Notes under the pieces: generated by a model
What the model saw: the letters and a program-made list of their open reading frames with translations, nothing else
Told to the model about the DNA's origin: nothing
Database searches by the model: none
DNA from: Actinomycetes bacterium
GTDB taxonomy: Bacteria > Actinomycetota > Acidimicrobiia > Acidimicrobiales > GCA-2861595
Assembly: GCA_023264975.1 (NCBI GenBank)
Contig: JAHFUS010000012.1
Location: 9,308-62,330, forward strand
DNA length: 53,023 nt
Reading direction: 5' to 3'
Part shown: piece by piece, positions 22,270 through 31,709 of the stretch
Layout: every line of letters starts with the position of its first letter
Numbering within the stretch: position 1 is the stretch's first letter
Program-made: the position numbers and the translations under genes

Positions 22270-23259
22270 TCAGCGGGTGACGGCGAACTCGCACCACAGC
22301 GGCATGTGGTCCGAGAGGCGCCAGCTGAGCTGCTGGCGGTCGAGTTCGGGGTAGACGTGGGGGACGAAGTCGAACCCGCCCGCCCTGCCGGTGTAGTCGA
22401 GCGACAGCTTGGGCTGCCCGTTCTCGCCGGTGAACCAGGCGATCTGGTCGTAGAAGCCGTCCGCCGTCTCGAAGATGGTGCGTGGGACGTCGTTGAGGGC
22501 CTCAGGCGCCCGCAGGCCGGTGGACGTGAAGGCCTGGAAGGCGGCGTCGTCCTTGCGGTCGATGTTGAAGTCGCCCAGGGCGATGAGGTTCTGGCCCCAC
22601 TGGTCAAGCTCCTCCGCCCAGTCGGACACGAACGAGGCGATGCCCCGCAGCTCGGGGATGCGGTCGCCCGGCACCTTGCCCCACAGCACGTGCAGCGTGA
22701 CGAGGATGAAGGTGCGGCCGGCGGACACGAAGCTCACCGCGTAGGGGGTGCGGGCGAACTGGCGGATGAGGGCGGCGGCGCCGGGCTGGCCCAGCTCCTC
22801 GTCGGAGAGGACCACCTCGCATGCCAGCCCCGACGGCCGCACCCGCCGCAGGTCGAACACGAAGGCCAGGCGCTCGTTGTTGCCGGCCTTGCCCCGCGTG
22901 ACATCGGTGAGGATGAAGCCCCAGTCGGGGCCCAGGTCCTTCATCATGTGGCGGAGGGCTCGCAGGTTGCCGCGCACCTCCTGGACGGCCACCACGTCGA
23001 AGCGGGACACGATCTCGGTGATCGAGGCCAGGGCCCGCAGGTCGCGCTTGGCCTTGGTGCTGCCGGCCGGTGCGGTGCCCCAGCTGTCGGCCAGGTCGCC
23101 GAAGGCCCGGACGTTCCAGGTGCCGATGAGCAGGTTGCGGTCGAGCTGCTTGGCCGGCACGGCAGCGTCGAGGGCGTCGTGCAGCCGGGCCACCTCGGCG
23201 ATCACCGACGGCGGCGGTCCCCCGCCGGCGCCCTCGCCCGCCTTGAGCCGCATCACCAT
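22270..23259 (-). CDS. Endonuclease/exonuclease/phosphatase (EEP)-family protein
   Basis: The protein has 329 residues with a DNase I-like fold. The key blocks are LLIGTWNVRAFG (first Asn), VVAVQEVRGN (metal-binding Glu), FVSAGRTFILVTLHV, LIALGDFNIDR (Asp and Asn) and LSDHMPLWCEF (final Asp-His). All catalytic positions of the family are present. The substrate (nucleic acid, phosphoester or lipid) cannot be told. Its start is 4 nt from the purM stop, so it is probably the last gene of a purF-purM-EEP operon. There is no signal peptide. Confidence 0.9.
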   Translation of the reverse strand: MVMRLKAGEGAGGGPPPSVIAEVARLHDALDAAVPAKQLDRNLLIGTWNVRAFGDLADSWGTAPAGSTKAKRDLRALASITEIVSRFDVVAVQEVRGNLRALRHMMKDLGPDWGFILTDVTRGKAGNNERLAFVFDLRRVRPSGLACEVVLSDEELGQPGAAALIRQFARTPYAVSFVSAGRTFILVTLHVLWGKVPGDRIPELRGIASFVSDWAEELDQWGQNLIALGDFNIDRKDDAAFQAFTSTGLRAPEALNDVPRTIFETADGFYDQIAWFTGENGQPKLSLDYTGRAGGFDFVPHVYPELDRQQLSWRLSDHMPLWCEFAVTR

Positions 23260-23263
23260 GCCG

Positions 23264-24355
23264 TCACCTCCTGGCGTCGCCTTCGAGGTGGACGCGACCC
23301 TCGCCGGCCGTCACCATACCGATTCTCACGGCCCGGTGGCCCTTGTCCCGCAACACGTCGAGAGCGGTGTAGAGCTCCTTGCCGGGCGGCACCGCCACCA
23401 CCATCCCGATGCCGAGGTTGAACACCCGGGCCATCTCGTCGCCCGCCACGTCGCCCGCCTTCTGGATCTCGCCGAAGATCGGCGGCCGCTCCCAGGAGTC
23501 CATGCGCACCACTGCGTCGAGGTCCTTGGGCAGCACCCGCACCATGTTGCCGGGCAGGCCGCCGCCGGTGATGTGGGCGACGGCACGCACGTCGACCGCC
23601 CCCAGCAGGGCAGCGACGGCCGGGGAGTAGATCACCGACGGCTCGAGCAACTCGTCGGCGAGGGTGCGGCCGGCGCCGTGCCATGCCGGCTCGTCGAGCG
23701 TGCGGCCGGCCCGCTCCAGCAGCACCTTGCGGGCCAGCGAGTAGCCGTTGGACCGCAGCCCGGGCGAGGGCAGGCCGATCAACTCGTCGCCAGCCCGCAG
23801 ACGCTCGCCGGTGACAATACGGTCGCGCTCGACCACCCCGACGGCGGTGCCCACCAGGTCGAAGTCGCCGGGCTCCATGGCACCGGGGTGAGCCGCCATC
23901 TCGCCGCCGATGATGGCGCAGTTGGCCTCCCGGCAGCCCTTGGCGATGCCCTCGAGCAGCTGGTCGATGTGGTCCTCGTCGAGGCGGCCGACGGCGATGT
24001 AGTCGAGGAAGAACAAGGGCTCGGCGCCCAGGCAGGCCAGGTCGTCCACGCACATGGCCACCAGGTCGATACCGATGGTGCGGAAGCGCCCTGTGGCCTT
24101 GGCGATGAGGGCCTTGGTGCCCACGCCGTCGGTGGAGCCCACCAGCACGGGGTCGCGGAAGCGGTCCTTGGGGAAGGCGAAGAGGCCGCCGAAGCCGCCG
24201 ATGCCGCCGATGACCTCCGGGCGGAAGGTCGACCGCACGTGCTCCTTGATGCGCTCGACGGCCCGGTCGCCGGCCCCGATGTCGACGCCGGCATCGGCGT
24301 AGGTGGCGGGCCGGCGGTTGTCCGCGTCCTCCGGGACGGGTGCCCCGTCAGCCAC
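23264..24355 (-). CDS. purM: Phosphoribosylformylglycinamidine cyclo-ligase (AIR synthase)
   Basis: The 363-residue PurM closes the imidazole ring of AIR from FGAM with ATP. Family marks are TYADAGVDIGAGDRAVERIK, LVGSTDGVGTKALIA, LACLGAEPLFFLDYIAVG, GGEMAAHPG and HITGGGLPGNMVRVLP. The first codons overlap the 3' end of purF (24348-24355), indicating translational coupling. The N-terminus has about 15 extra residues (MADGAPVPEDADNRRP) before the conserved start. Confidence 0.97.
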   Translation of the reverse strand: MADGAPVPEDADNRRPATYADAGVDIGAGDRAVERIKEHVRSTFRPEVIGGIGGFGGLFAFPKDRFRDPVLVGSTDGVGTKALIAKATGRFRTIGIDLVAMCVDDLACLGAEPLFFLDYIAVGRLDEDHIDQLLEGIAKGCREANCAIIGGEMAAHPGAMEPGDFDLVGTAVGVVERDRIVTGERLRAGDELIGLPSPGLRSNGYSLARKVLLERAGRTLDEPAWHGAGRTLADELLEPSVIYSPAVAALLGAVDVRAVAHITGGGLPGNMVRVLPKDLDAVVRMDSWERPPIFGEIQKAGDVAGDEMARVFNLGIGMVVAVPPGKELYTALDVLRDKGHRAVRIGMVTAGEGRVHLEGDARR

Positions 24356-25865
24356 GCTCTGTGCCGGCAGGGTCGTCCACGTAGGCGTCAGGGCCCGGGT
24401 CGGCGCCGTCGGACTCGAGCATGCCCTTGGTGAACCGGACGGGCACCTCGGTGGGGTAGTTGCCGGTGAGGCAGGCGTTGCAGAAGCCGGCCCCGGGGGC
24501 GCCCACCGCCCGCTCCAGGCTCTCGAGGCCGAGGAAGGCCAGGGAGTCGACGCCCAGGTAGTCCTGCATCTCGGAGACCGACATGTTGGCGGCCAGCAAT
24601 TCGGAGCGGGTGCCGGTGTCGACGCCGTAGAAGCAGGGCCACTTGTAGGGCGGGCTGGTGATGCGCACGTGGACCTCGGTGGCCCCCGCCTCCCGCAGCA
24701 GGCGGGCGATGGCCCGCTGGGTGGTGCCCCGCACGATGGAGTCGTCCACCACCACGAGGCGCTTGCCGGCCACGTTGCGCTTGAGCGGGTTGAGCTTCCG
24801 GCGCACGCCCTGGCTGCGCAGCTCCTGGCTCGGGGCGATGAAGGTGCGGTGGGCGTAGGCGTTCTTCACCAGGCCCTGGCCGTAGGGGATACCGCTGCGC
24901 TCGGCGTAGCCCTCGGCCGCCGGCACGCCCGACTGGGGGACGCCCATCACCATGTCGGCCTCGACCGGCGCCTGCTCGGCCAGCAGCTCGCCCATGCGCT
25001 TGCGGGCGCCGTGCACCTCCTTTCCGTAGAGGTTGCTGTCGGGGCGGGCGATGTAGATGAACTCGAACAGGCACAGCTTGGGGTCGATCCGCTCGGCCGG
25101 GAAGGGGCGCTCGGACCGCCAGCCCGTGGCGTCGATCACGATCATCTCGCCGGGGTCTATCTCCCGCACGAAGTGGGCGCCGATGACGTCGAGGGCGGGC
25201 GTCTCCGACGCCAGGACCCAGCCCGTGTCGGTCTTGCCGAGGCACAGCGGGCGGAAGCCGTTGGGGTCACGCACGCCGATGACGTGGGCGGTGTCCATCA
25301 ACACGAACGAGAAGGCGCCCCGGAGGCGGGGCAGTACCTCCACGAGGGCCCGCTCGAGGTCGCGGCCGTCGCTGTGGCTGTCCTCGTCGGCCGGGAAGGC
25401 GGCGCCGATCAGCTCGGCCACCAGGTCGCTGTCGCTCGACACCGTGCCCGGCAGCATCCCCGCCTCCCGGGCCAGCGCCTCGGTGTTGGTGAGGTTGCCG
25501 TTGTGGCCGAGGGCGAACCCTGACTCGCCCGGCTCCCGGTACACGGGCTGGGCGTTGCGCCAGGTGCTGGAACCGGTGGTGGAGTAGCGGGTGTGGCCGA
25601 TGGCCAGATGGCCCTTCAGCGGCGCCAGCGTGCGGTCGTCGAACACGTTGGTGACGAGGCCCATGTCCTTGACGATGGTGATCGTGTCGCCGTCGCTCAC
25701 CGCCATGCCGGCCGATTCCTGACCCCGGTGCTGGAGCATCAGCAGGCCGTCGTAGGTCAGGTGGGCGACAGGCGCGCCCGGGGCGTACACCCCGAAGACG
25801 CCGCAGGCGTCACGCGGATGGTCGTCTTCCACCGCGTCGGCAGGAACGGGAGGCCCAACCGTCAC
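24348..25865 (-). CDS. purF: Amidophosphoribosyltransferase
   Basis: This 505-residue enzyme makes the first committed step, PRPP plus glutamine to phosphoribosylamine. From GTG 25865 a 20-residue propeptide precedes the N-terminal nucleophile Cys21 (DACGVFGVYAP). The glutaminase blocks follow (GHTRYSTTG, HNGNLTN). Then comes the PRT domain with PRPP loop VVVDDSIVRGTT and the cysteines typical of the Fe-S class (KWPCFYG, FCNACLTG). Later starts such as GTG 25832 would shorten the propeptide. The 177 nt upstream separate it from the divergent PHP gene and must hold both promoters. Confidence 0.97.
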   Translation of the reverse strand: MTVGPPVPADAVEDDHPRDACGVFGVYAPGAPVAHLTYDGLLMLQHRGQESAGMAVSDGDTITIVKDMGLVTNVFDDRTLAPLKGHLAIGHTRYSTTGSSTWRNAQPVYREPGESGFALGHNGNLTNTEALAREAGMLPGTVSSDSDLVAELIGAAFPADEDSHSDGRDLERALVEVLPRLRGAFSFVLMDTAHVIGVRDPNGFRPLCLGKTDTGWVLASETPALDVIGAHFVREIDPGEMIVIDATGWRSERPFPAERIDPKLCLFEFIYIARPDSNLYGKEVHGARKRMGELLAEQAPVEADMVMGVPQSGVPAAEGYAERSGIPYGQGLVKNAYAHRTFIAPSQELRSQGVRRKLNPLKRNVAGKRLVVVDDSIVRGTTQRAIARLLREAGATEVHVRITSPPYKWPCFYGVDTGTRSELLAANMSVSEMQDYLGVDSLAFLGLESLERAVGAPGAGFCNACLTGNYPTEVPVRFTKGMLESDGADPGPDAYVDDPAGTERG

Positions 25866-26042
25866 CTCGCCAGTCTCGCACACCGCCGGCGGTAGCCGGC
25901 CGACCCGGTCGGGGCCGGGTTTCAGATCGCCGGCACCGAGTTCATCGAGCCCCTGTTGGATCCAGTCCGTCGTGCCACCGCCGGCCCTCGGGTCGCACGG
26001 AGCGGCCCGGGGCGGCGAGTCCCGGACGTAGCGTGGTACTGC

Positions 26043-26870
26043 GTGATCGACCTGCACACCCACTCGACCGTGTCCGACGGCTCCGATCCGCCCGGGCGGG
26101 TGGCGGAGCTGGCGGCGGCGGCCGGGTGCACGGCGTTCGCCCTCACCGACCACGACCGCCTCGACGGCCTGGTGGCTGCCGGCGTCCGGGCGGCCGAACT
26201 CGGCGTGCGGATGGTGCCGGGGTGCGAGATCTCGTGCCGCTGGACACTCGGCAGCTTCCACCTGCTCGTGTACTTCGTGGAGGCGGGCGACGGACCGTTC
26301 CAGACCGAACTGGCCGAGCTGCAGCGACTGCGGGACGAGCGCAACGTGCGCATGGCCGAGGTGCTCGGCCTCGACTACGGGGAGCTGCTGGCCGAGGCGG
26401 GCGGCGCCGGCGCCGGCCGGCCCCACGCTGCCGCCCTCCTCGTGCGCCAGGGCCGCGCCACCAGCGTGGCTGATGCCTTCGACCGCCACCTCGGGCGGGG
26501 CATGCTCGGCGACGTCGGCCGACATCGCACCGAGCCCGCCCTGGCCATCGACCTCGCCCGTGCCTCGGGCGGCGTCGCCGTCCTTGCCCATCCGCTCAGC
26601 ATGGGCCTCGAGCGCGCCGCCCTCGACTCGGCCGTCGCCGAGCTGGCCGAGCTGGGACTGGGCGGCGTGGAGGCCCACTACGGGCGCTACGACCCCGGGC
26701 AGCGGGCCGCCCTGGCCGCGCTCGGCATCGCCAACGGGCTGGCCGTCACCGGCGGCTCCGACCACCACGGCACCTACAAGCCCGACCTTTCGGTGGGCGT
26801 CGGCCGAGGCGACCTCGACGTACCCGACGACCTCCTCCCCGCCCTCGAGGCCCGCCGCCCCAGCGCCTGA
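26043..26870 (+). CDS. PHP-domain metallophosphoesterase (RNase AM / YciV-like)
   Basis: The 275-residue protein starts at GTG 26043, directly before the first metal motif DLHTHSTVSDG. The remaining PHP motifs are present: ALTDHDRLDG, VPGCEISC, VLAHPLSMG, VEAHYGRYD and GGSDHHGTY. YciV-type members hydrolyse 3',5'-bisphosphonucleotides and trim RNA 5' ends. The substrate here is inferred from similarity only. It stands alone on the plus strand between purF and purL. An upstream in-frame extension lacks conserved sequence. Confidence 0.9.
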   Translation: MIDLHTHSTVSDGSDPPGRVAELAAAAGCTAFALTDHDRLDGLVAAGVRAAELGVRMVPGCEISCRWTLGSFHLLVYFVEAGDGPFQTELAELQRLRDERNVRMAEVLGLDYGELLAEAGGAGAGRPHAAALLVRQGRATSVADAFDRHLGRGMLGDVGRHRTEPALAIDLARASGGVAVLAHPLSMGLERAALDSAVAELAELGLGGVEAHYGRYDPGQRAALAALGIANGLAVTGGSDHHGTYKPDLSVGVGRGDLDVPDDLLPALEARRPSA

Positions 26871-26879
26871 GCGGAACCG

Positions 26880-26916
26880 CAGCGATCTGTATCCGGATTC
26901 CGAACCCAGATCGCTG
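26880..26916. terminator. Bidirectional terminator-like hairpin
   Basis: CAGCGATCTG (26880-26889) and CAGATCGCTG (26907-26916) form a 10-bp stem with a 17-nt loop, between the convergent PHP and purL genes. There is no U-run, as usual for actinobacteria. Confidence 0.6.
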
Positions 26917-26953
26917 TGGAATGAAGGCGGCCCAGCGGCGACCAACGAATCGG

Positions 26954-29161
26954 TCAGTGAGAGGCGGCCACCGCGTTGAGGGCCCGGGGGATGGCGGTGC
27001 GCCACGCCTCCGTCGCCTCTGCCACGCCCACGTCGAGCATGCCCGCCACGGTCAGGCGGTCGCCGCCGGCGATGCCGAGCGTGGACACGGGCACGCCCGC
27101 TGCCGACGCCCGCTCGACCACCCCTGACACCCGGTCCGGTGGCACGCACACGACCACCCTGGAGGGGGACTCGGAGAACAGCTCGGCTGCCCCGCCGGCG
27201 CCCACACCGTCGACGGTGAAGCCGACGCCCGAGCGCACCGCCATCTCGGCCAGGGCGACGCCGAGGCCGCCCTCCGAAACGTCGTGGACGCCGGACACGA
27301 CGGCGTCGACAGCGAGGCCCCGCACCAGGTCGAGGAGGCGGGCGTGGGCAGCGAGGTCGAGCGCCGGCAGGGGGCCGCCCCGGCGACCGTGGGCCCGCAG
27401 GGCGTAGAGAGAGCCGCCCAGGCCGGGCCCGGTCGTGCCCAGCAACAGCAGCACCCCGCCGTCGACCAGGGCCACACCCGGCGGGCGCCGGTCGAGGCGG
27501 TCGATGAGGCCGACCACGCCCACCACCGGGGTGGGGTCGATATCGCGCCCGCGGCTCTCGTTGTAGAGGCTGACGTTGCCGCCCACCACCGGCAGGGCGA
27601 GCGCGGTGCACGCCTCCGCCATGCCGTCGATGGCCTCCGACAGCTGCCACATGACCTCAGGGTGCTCCGGGTTGCCGAAGTTGAGGCAGTTCACGACGGC
27701 CGCCGGCCGGGCCCCGGTGCACGCCACGTTGAGGGCGGACTCGGCCACCAGCATGGCCGTGCCGGCCCGGGGGTCGACGGCGCACCAGCGGTTGTTGCCG
27801 TCGGTCGAGATGGCGATGCCGCGGCGGCCCTCCCTGGCGGCGGGCGGCAGGCCCGGGGCCTTCAGGAGCAGCACGGCGGCGTCGGCGCCCGGCGCCTCGA
27901 CGGTGTTGAGGAACAGCTGGTGGTCGTACTGGCTGTAGACCCACGACGGGTCGACCAGCATGTCGAGCAGCTCGGCGCCGGCGTCGACCGATGACAGCTC
28001 GCCCACGTCGGCGACCGGCGCCGGCTTCTCCATGGGGCGGGCGTAGAGCGGTGCGTCCTCGTGCAGCGACGACGCGGGCACGTCGGCCAGCACCTCGCCC
28101 CCCTCGGTGTCGAAGATGCGCAGGCGGCCGCCGTCGACCACCGTTCCCACCACCATCGCCCGCACCTCCCAGCGGCCGCAGACGTCGAGCACATGGCCGA
28201 GCGACTCCGGCGTGACGATGGCCAGCATGCGCTCCTGGCTCTCGCTCGTCATCACCTCGAACGGCTCCATGCCCCGCTCGCGTTGGGTGACCTTGTCGAT
28301 GTAGACGTCCATCCCCACGCCGCCGCGTGACGCCGTCTCGCTGGTGGCGCAGGTGAGGCCGGCGCCGCCGAGGTCCTGGATGCCGACCACCAGGCGGGCG
28401 TCGAGCAGTTCCAGGCACGCCTCGATGAGCCGCTTCTCCTCGAACGGGTCGCCCACCTGCACGCTGGGGCGCTTGTCGGCGTCGGCCTGTGCATCGCCGA
28501 AGCCGGCCGACGCCAGCACGCTCACGCCACCGATCCCGTCGCGCCCCGTCGTGGAACCGAGCAGCACGGCCAGATTGCCCACGCCGGTGGCGGCGCCCAG
28601 CACCAGTCGCTCCACCGGCATCACGCCGAGGCACATCACGTTGACGAGCGGGTTGTCGGCGTAGCACTCGTCGAACACCACCTCGCCGCCCACCGTGGGG
28701 ACGCCCACCGAGTTGCCGTAGCCGGAGATGCCGCTGACCACACCCTCGAAGATCCAGCGGGTCCGGGGCTCGTCGAGGGGGCCGAAGCGCAGGGGATCGA
28801 GCAGGGCGATGGGACGGGCGCCCATGGTGAAGATGTCCCGCAGGATGCCGCCGGCGCCGGTGGCGGCTCCCTGGTATGGCTCCACGGCGGAGGGGTGGTT
28901 GTGGCTCTCGATGCGCACGGCCAGGGCGACGCCGTCACCGGCATCGATGACTCCGGCGTTCTCGCCCGGCCCGACCAGCACGTGCGGCCCTTCGGTGGGA
29001 AGCCGGCGCAGGTGCATGCGGGACGACTTGTAGGAGCAGTGCTCGCTCCACATCACCGCGTACATGGCCAGCTCGAGGTGGTTCGGCGCCCGCCCGAGTA
29101 TGGAGGCGATGGCCCGCGTCTCCTCGTCGGTCAAACCCAATGCCCGTGCGACCTCGTCCAT
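26954..29161 (-). CDS. purL: Phosphoribosylformylglycinamidine synthase subunit PurL
   Basis: The protein has 735 residues, the small PurL form that works with PurQ and PurS. Conserved parts are the N-terminal [12 protein letters not shown], the metal and ATP site [36 protein letters not shown] and the second-half [10 protein letters not shown]. It amidates FGAR to FGAM using ammonia from PurQ. It is a separate minus-strand gene, divergent from a small unknown gene 91 nt away, and is split from purS-purQ by that gene. Confidence 0.97.
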   Translation of the reverse strand: MDEVARALGLTDEETRAIASILGRAPNHLELAMYAVMWSEHCSYKSSRMHLRRLPTEGPHVLVGPGENAGVIDAGDGVALAVRIESHNHPSAVEPYQGAATGAGGILRDIFTMGARPIALLDPLRFGPLDEPRTRWIFEGVVSGISGYGNSVGVPTVGGEVVFDECYADNPLVNVMCLGVMPVERLVLGAATGVGNLAVLLGSTTGRDGIGGVSVLASAGFGDAQADADKRPSVQVGDPFEEKRLIEACLELLDARLVVGIQDLGGAGLTCATSETASRGGVGMDVYIDKVTQRERGMEPFEVMTSESQERMLAIVTPESLGHVLDVCGRWEVRAMVVGTVVDGGRLRIFDTEGGEVLADVPASSLHEDAPLYARPMEKPAPVADVGELSSVDAGAELLDMLVDPSWVYSQYDHQLFLNTVEAPGADAAVLLLKAPGLPPAAREGRRGIAISTDGNNRWCAVDPRAGTAMLVAESALNVACTGARPAAVVNCLNFGNPEHPEVMWQLSEAIDGMAEACTALALPVVGGNVSLYNESRGRDIDPTPVVGVVGLIDRLDRRPPGVALVDGGVLLLLGTTGPGLGGSLYALRAHGRRGGPLPALDLAAHARLLDLVRGLAVDAVVSGVHDVSEGGLGVALAEMAVRSGVGFTVDGVGAGGAAELFSESPSRVVVCVPPDRVSGVVERASAAGVPVSTLGIAGGDRLTVAGMLDVGVAEATEAWRTAIPRALNAVAASH

Positions 29162-29252
29162 CCGGCAACCCTACGCGACCGTCTGCAAGACGGGTATGTG
29201 TCTTTGGTCTTGCGGTTTGGTTGAACGACCGAGTTTGTGGAATATTGACGGT

Positions 29253-29672
29253 ATGGCTCCCCGTGCAAAGAAGAAAACCCCGATGACGAACGAGCACAAG
29301 CAGGCCCTCGCACTCGGACGAGAGCAGGGTCGAGCTGTGCGTCGGTACCTGGAGGCCCTGGAGGCCCATCGTCCCAAGCGTGGCCGCAAGCGCACCCCCG
29401 ACTCGATCAATCGGCGCCTCGACGACATCGAAGTAAGGCTCGAGACCGCTGATCCGCTCGGCCGCCTCCAGTTGGTGCAGGAGCGCATGAATCTCCAGAA
29501 CGAACTGGCCACCAAGTCCGAGGCCGTCGACATCGGCGCCCTCGAAGAAGAGTTCGTGGCCGCGGCCAAGGAATACGGCGAGCGCAAAGGCATCAGCTAC
29601 GGCGCCTGGCGGGAAGCCGGCGTCGATGCCGCCGTCCTCAAGCGGGCCGAGATCCGCCGGGGCGGCGCGTAG
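29253..29672 (+). CDS. Conserved actinobacterial protein of unknown function
   Basis: The 139-residue protein is very charged. The N-terminus is basic (MAPRAKKKTPM). Then comes a helix (EHKQALALGREQGRAVRRYL) and a Lys/Arg linker (HRPKRGRKRTPDSINRRL). A coiled-coil-like part follows (RRLDDIEVRLETADPLGR, LQLVQERMNLQNELA). The C-terminal block is KGISYGAWREAGVDAAVLKR. The pattern suggests nucleic-acid binding, but the function is not known. The upstream bases are less G/C-rich and include possible -35/-10 boxes (TTGAAC, AATATT). It ends 15 nt from the convergent purQ. Confidence 0.8.
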   Translation: MAPRAKKKTPMTNEHKQALALGREQGRAVRRYLEALEAHRPKRGRKRTPDSINRRLDDIEVRLETADPLGRLQLVQERMNLQNELATKSEAVDIGALEEEFVAAAKEYGERKGISYGAWREAGVDAAVLKRAEIRRGGA

Positions 29673-29687
29673 ACGTCCGCCCCGCGG

Positions 29688-30362
29688 TCAGCGGCGCACG
29701 CCGCCGCTGTTCAGCAGCGAACGCAGCAGCACCAAGCCGTCCCCGGACCCCAGCAAGGGGTCCGAGGCGCGTTCGGGGTGGGGCATGAGACCGACCACGT
29801 TGCCGGCCGTGTTGCAGATGCCGGCGATGTCGTCGATCGAGCCGTTCGGATTGTCGACATACCGCAGAACGACGCATTCGTCGCTCCGCAACCGGGCCAG
29901 CGTGGCCGGATCACAGGTGTAATTTCCCTCGAAGTGGTTGATGGGGATACGGAGGATGTCCCCCACAGACGCCGCAGATGTGAGCGTCGAGCGTACGCTC
30001 TCCACCCGCACCTCCACCGTCGTGCACATGAACTTCAAGCCGGAATTCTTCTGGAGCGCACCGGGGAGAAGTCCGGCCTCGGTGAGGACCTGGAACCCGT
30101 TGCAGATGCCGACGACCGGCCCGGCATCGCCGGCAAATCGACGGACCGCCTCCATGACCGGTGAGAACCGGGCGATAGCGCCGGGGCGCAGATAGTCACC
30201 GTGGGCGAACCCGCCGGGCAGGAGCACGGCGTCGACGTCGCCCAGCGTGGTGGCGCCGTGCCACACGATGTCGGCCTTGCCTCCCAGCGCTTCGACCGCT
30301 TCGATGGCGTCGTGTTCGCAGTTCGACCCGGGGAACAGCACCACGCCGACCCGTGCGCTCAC
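29688..30362 (-). CDS. purQ: Phosphoribosylformylglycinamidine synthase glutaminase PurQ
   Basis: The protein has 224 residues from GTG 30362. It is a class I glutaminase: oxyanion LLPGGFAHGDYLR, nucleophile Cys87 (VVGICNGFQ), and His195/Glu197 (GLMPHPERA) complete the triad. It supplies ammonia to PurL. The start overlaps the purS stop by 4 nt (GTGA). It is the last gene of the purA-to-purQ run. Confidence 0.97.
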   Translation of the reverse strand: MSARVGVVLFPGSNCEHDAIEAVEALGGKADIVWHGATTLGDVDAVLLPGGFAHGDYLRPGAIARFSPVMEAVRRFAGDAGPVVGICNGFQVLTEAGLLPGALQKNSGLKFMCTTVEVRVESVRSTLTSAASVGDILRIPINHFEGNYTCDPATLARLRSDECVVLRYVDNPNGSIDDIAGICNTAGNVVGLMPHPERASDPLLGSGDGLVLLRSLLNSGGVRR

Positions 30363-30616
30363 CGCCGCGTCACCTCGACCCGGCTGTCCTCGATCACCGG
30401 GTTGGTGAGGAAGCGGTGGCACAGGTCCTCGACCTGGCTGCGTGCTGCGGCCTCGTCGCCGGCCTCGATGCTGAACCGGATGGCCTTGCCCACCCGCACG
30501 CCCTCGACCCCGTCGAAGCCCAGCGCCGGAAGCGCCCGCTCGACCGTCGACCCCTGGGGATCGGCGATACCGGGCCGCAGCGAGACTTCCACCAGGACGT
30601 CGAACTGTGCGCTCAC
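30359..30616 (-). CDS. purS: Phosphoribosylformylglycinamidine synthase subunit PurS
   Basis: The 85-residue PurS bridges PurL and PurQ in the FGAM synthase complex. Typical sequence is DVLVEVSLRPGIADPQGSTV, ALPALGFDGVEGVRVGKAIR and the C-terminal NPVIEDSRVEV. The start is GTG 30616. It is coupled to purQ by a 4-nt overlap. A 211-nt gap with stable hairpins separates it from purC. Confidence 0.95.
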   Translation of the reverse strand: MSAQFDVLVEVSLRPGIADPQGSTVERALPALGFDGVEGVRVGKAIRFSIEAGDEAAARSQVEDLCHRFLTNPVIEDSRVEVTRR

Positions 30617-30712
30617 GAATCCATCCAACCAGGCGGGGACTGGGGACAGGGGGGGCACGAAGGGCCGCAGGCCGCAGGCGCCGCCAGAGGCGGGCCCCCC
30701 GGATGGCGGCCC

Positions 30713-30774
30713 CCGCCGGCGGAGCCGGCGGCGAGGACATGAGAGCGGAGGCCGGCCAGCTCCGCTGGCCGGCC
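30713..30774. terminator. Two stable GC hairpins between purC and purS
   Basis: CCGCCGGC-GGA-GCCGGCGG (30713-30731) is an 8-bp stem. GGCCGGCCAGC-TCC-GCTGGCCGGCC (30750-30774) is an 11-bp stem. Both have 3-nt loops and lie inside the gap of a same-strand operon, so they may partly terminate or process the transcript, or be stable mRNA ends. Confidence 0.55.
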
Positions 30775-30827
30775 GGAGCACCACCAGCTCGTCCGAACGG
30801 AGCGAAGCGAGTGAGGACGACGACGAC

Positions 30828-31709
30828 TCATCGGCGTACGCCGATGATCTCGTCGAACTTCTTGCCGGTGATGCGATCGTAGGCGCTGATGTAGCGGTCG
30901 CGCATGGCGTTGATGACCTCGGCGGGAAGGGGCGGCGGCGGCGGGGTCTTGTCCCAGTCGGAGGCGTCGAGCCAGTCCCTCATGGGCTGCTTGTCGAGCG
31001 ATGGCGGGGTGGCGCCGGGGCGCCAGTCGGCGGCCGCCCAGAACCGTGACGAGTCGGGGGTGAGCACCTCGTCGCACAGGGCCAGCGTGCCGTCGATGAA
31101 CCCGAGCTCGAACTTGGTGTCGGCCAGCACGATGCCCCGCTCCGCCGTCCAAGCCGCCGCCCGGTCGTAGGCGCCGAGGCTGATCCGTCGGGCCTGCTCG
31201 GCCACGTCGTCACCGACGATCTTGCAGGCCTGCTCGAACGTGATGTTCTCGTCGTGGCCGGTGTCGGCCTTGGTGGACGGCGTGAACACGGGCTCGGGCA
31301 ACTGCGACGACTCCTCGAGGCCGGCGGGAAGCGGCACTCCGTGCATGGTGCCCGTGGCCTTGTACTCCTTCCACGCCGAGCCCGACAGGTAGCCGCGCAC
31401 GATGCACTCGATCTTGAGCATCTCGGCCCTGCGCACCAGCATGGAGCGACCGGCACCGTCGGTGATGTCGCCGGCGCCGGCCGGGAAGTGGGTCGGGTCG
31501 GCCGACACCAGGTGGCTCGGCGCGATGTCGGCCAAGTGGTCCAGCCAGAACACCGTCATGGCGGTGAGCACGCGGCCCTTGTCGGGCACCGGCTCGGCCA
31601 TCACCACGTCGAACGCCGACACGCGGTCGGAGGCCACGAACAACAGCTGGTCGTGGCCCGCGTCGTAGACGTCGCGGACCTTGCCCGAGTAGATGTGGGG
31701 AAGCGTCAA
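30828..31709 (-). CDS. purC: SAICAR synthase
   Basis: The protein has 293 residues from a TTG start at 31709, which overlaps the purB stop by 4 nt (TTGA). It joins aspartate to CAIR. Marks are HIYSGKVRDVYDAG (ATP loop), SDRVSAFDVVMAEPVPDKG, CIVRGYLSGSAWKEY and LADTKFELGF. The length and SDRVSAFD pattern are those of the longer class of PurC. TTG is unusual but is fixed by the family start and the overlap. Confidence 0.96.
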   Translation of the reverse strand: MTLPHIYSGKVRDVYDAGHDQLLFVASDRVSAFDVVMAEPVPDKGRVLTAMTVFWLDHLADIAPSHLVSADPTHFPAGAGDITDGAGRSMLVRRAEMLKIECIVRGYLSGSAWKEYKATGTMHGVPLPAGLEESSQLPEPVFTPSTKADTGHDENITFEQACKIVGDDVAEQARRISLGAYDRAAAWTAERGIVLADTKFELGFIDGTLALCDEVLTPDSSRFWAAADWRPGATPPSLDKQPMRDWLDASDWDKTPPPPPLPAEVINAMRDRYISAYDRITGKKFDEIIGVRR

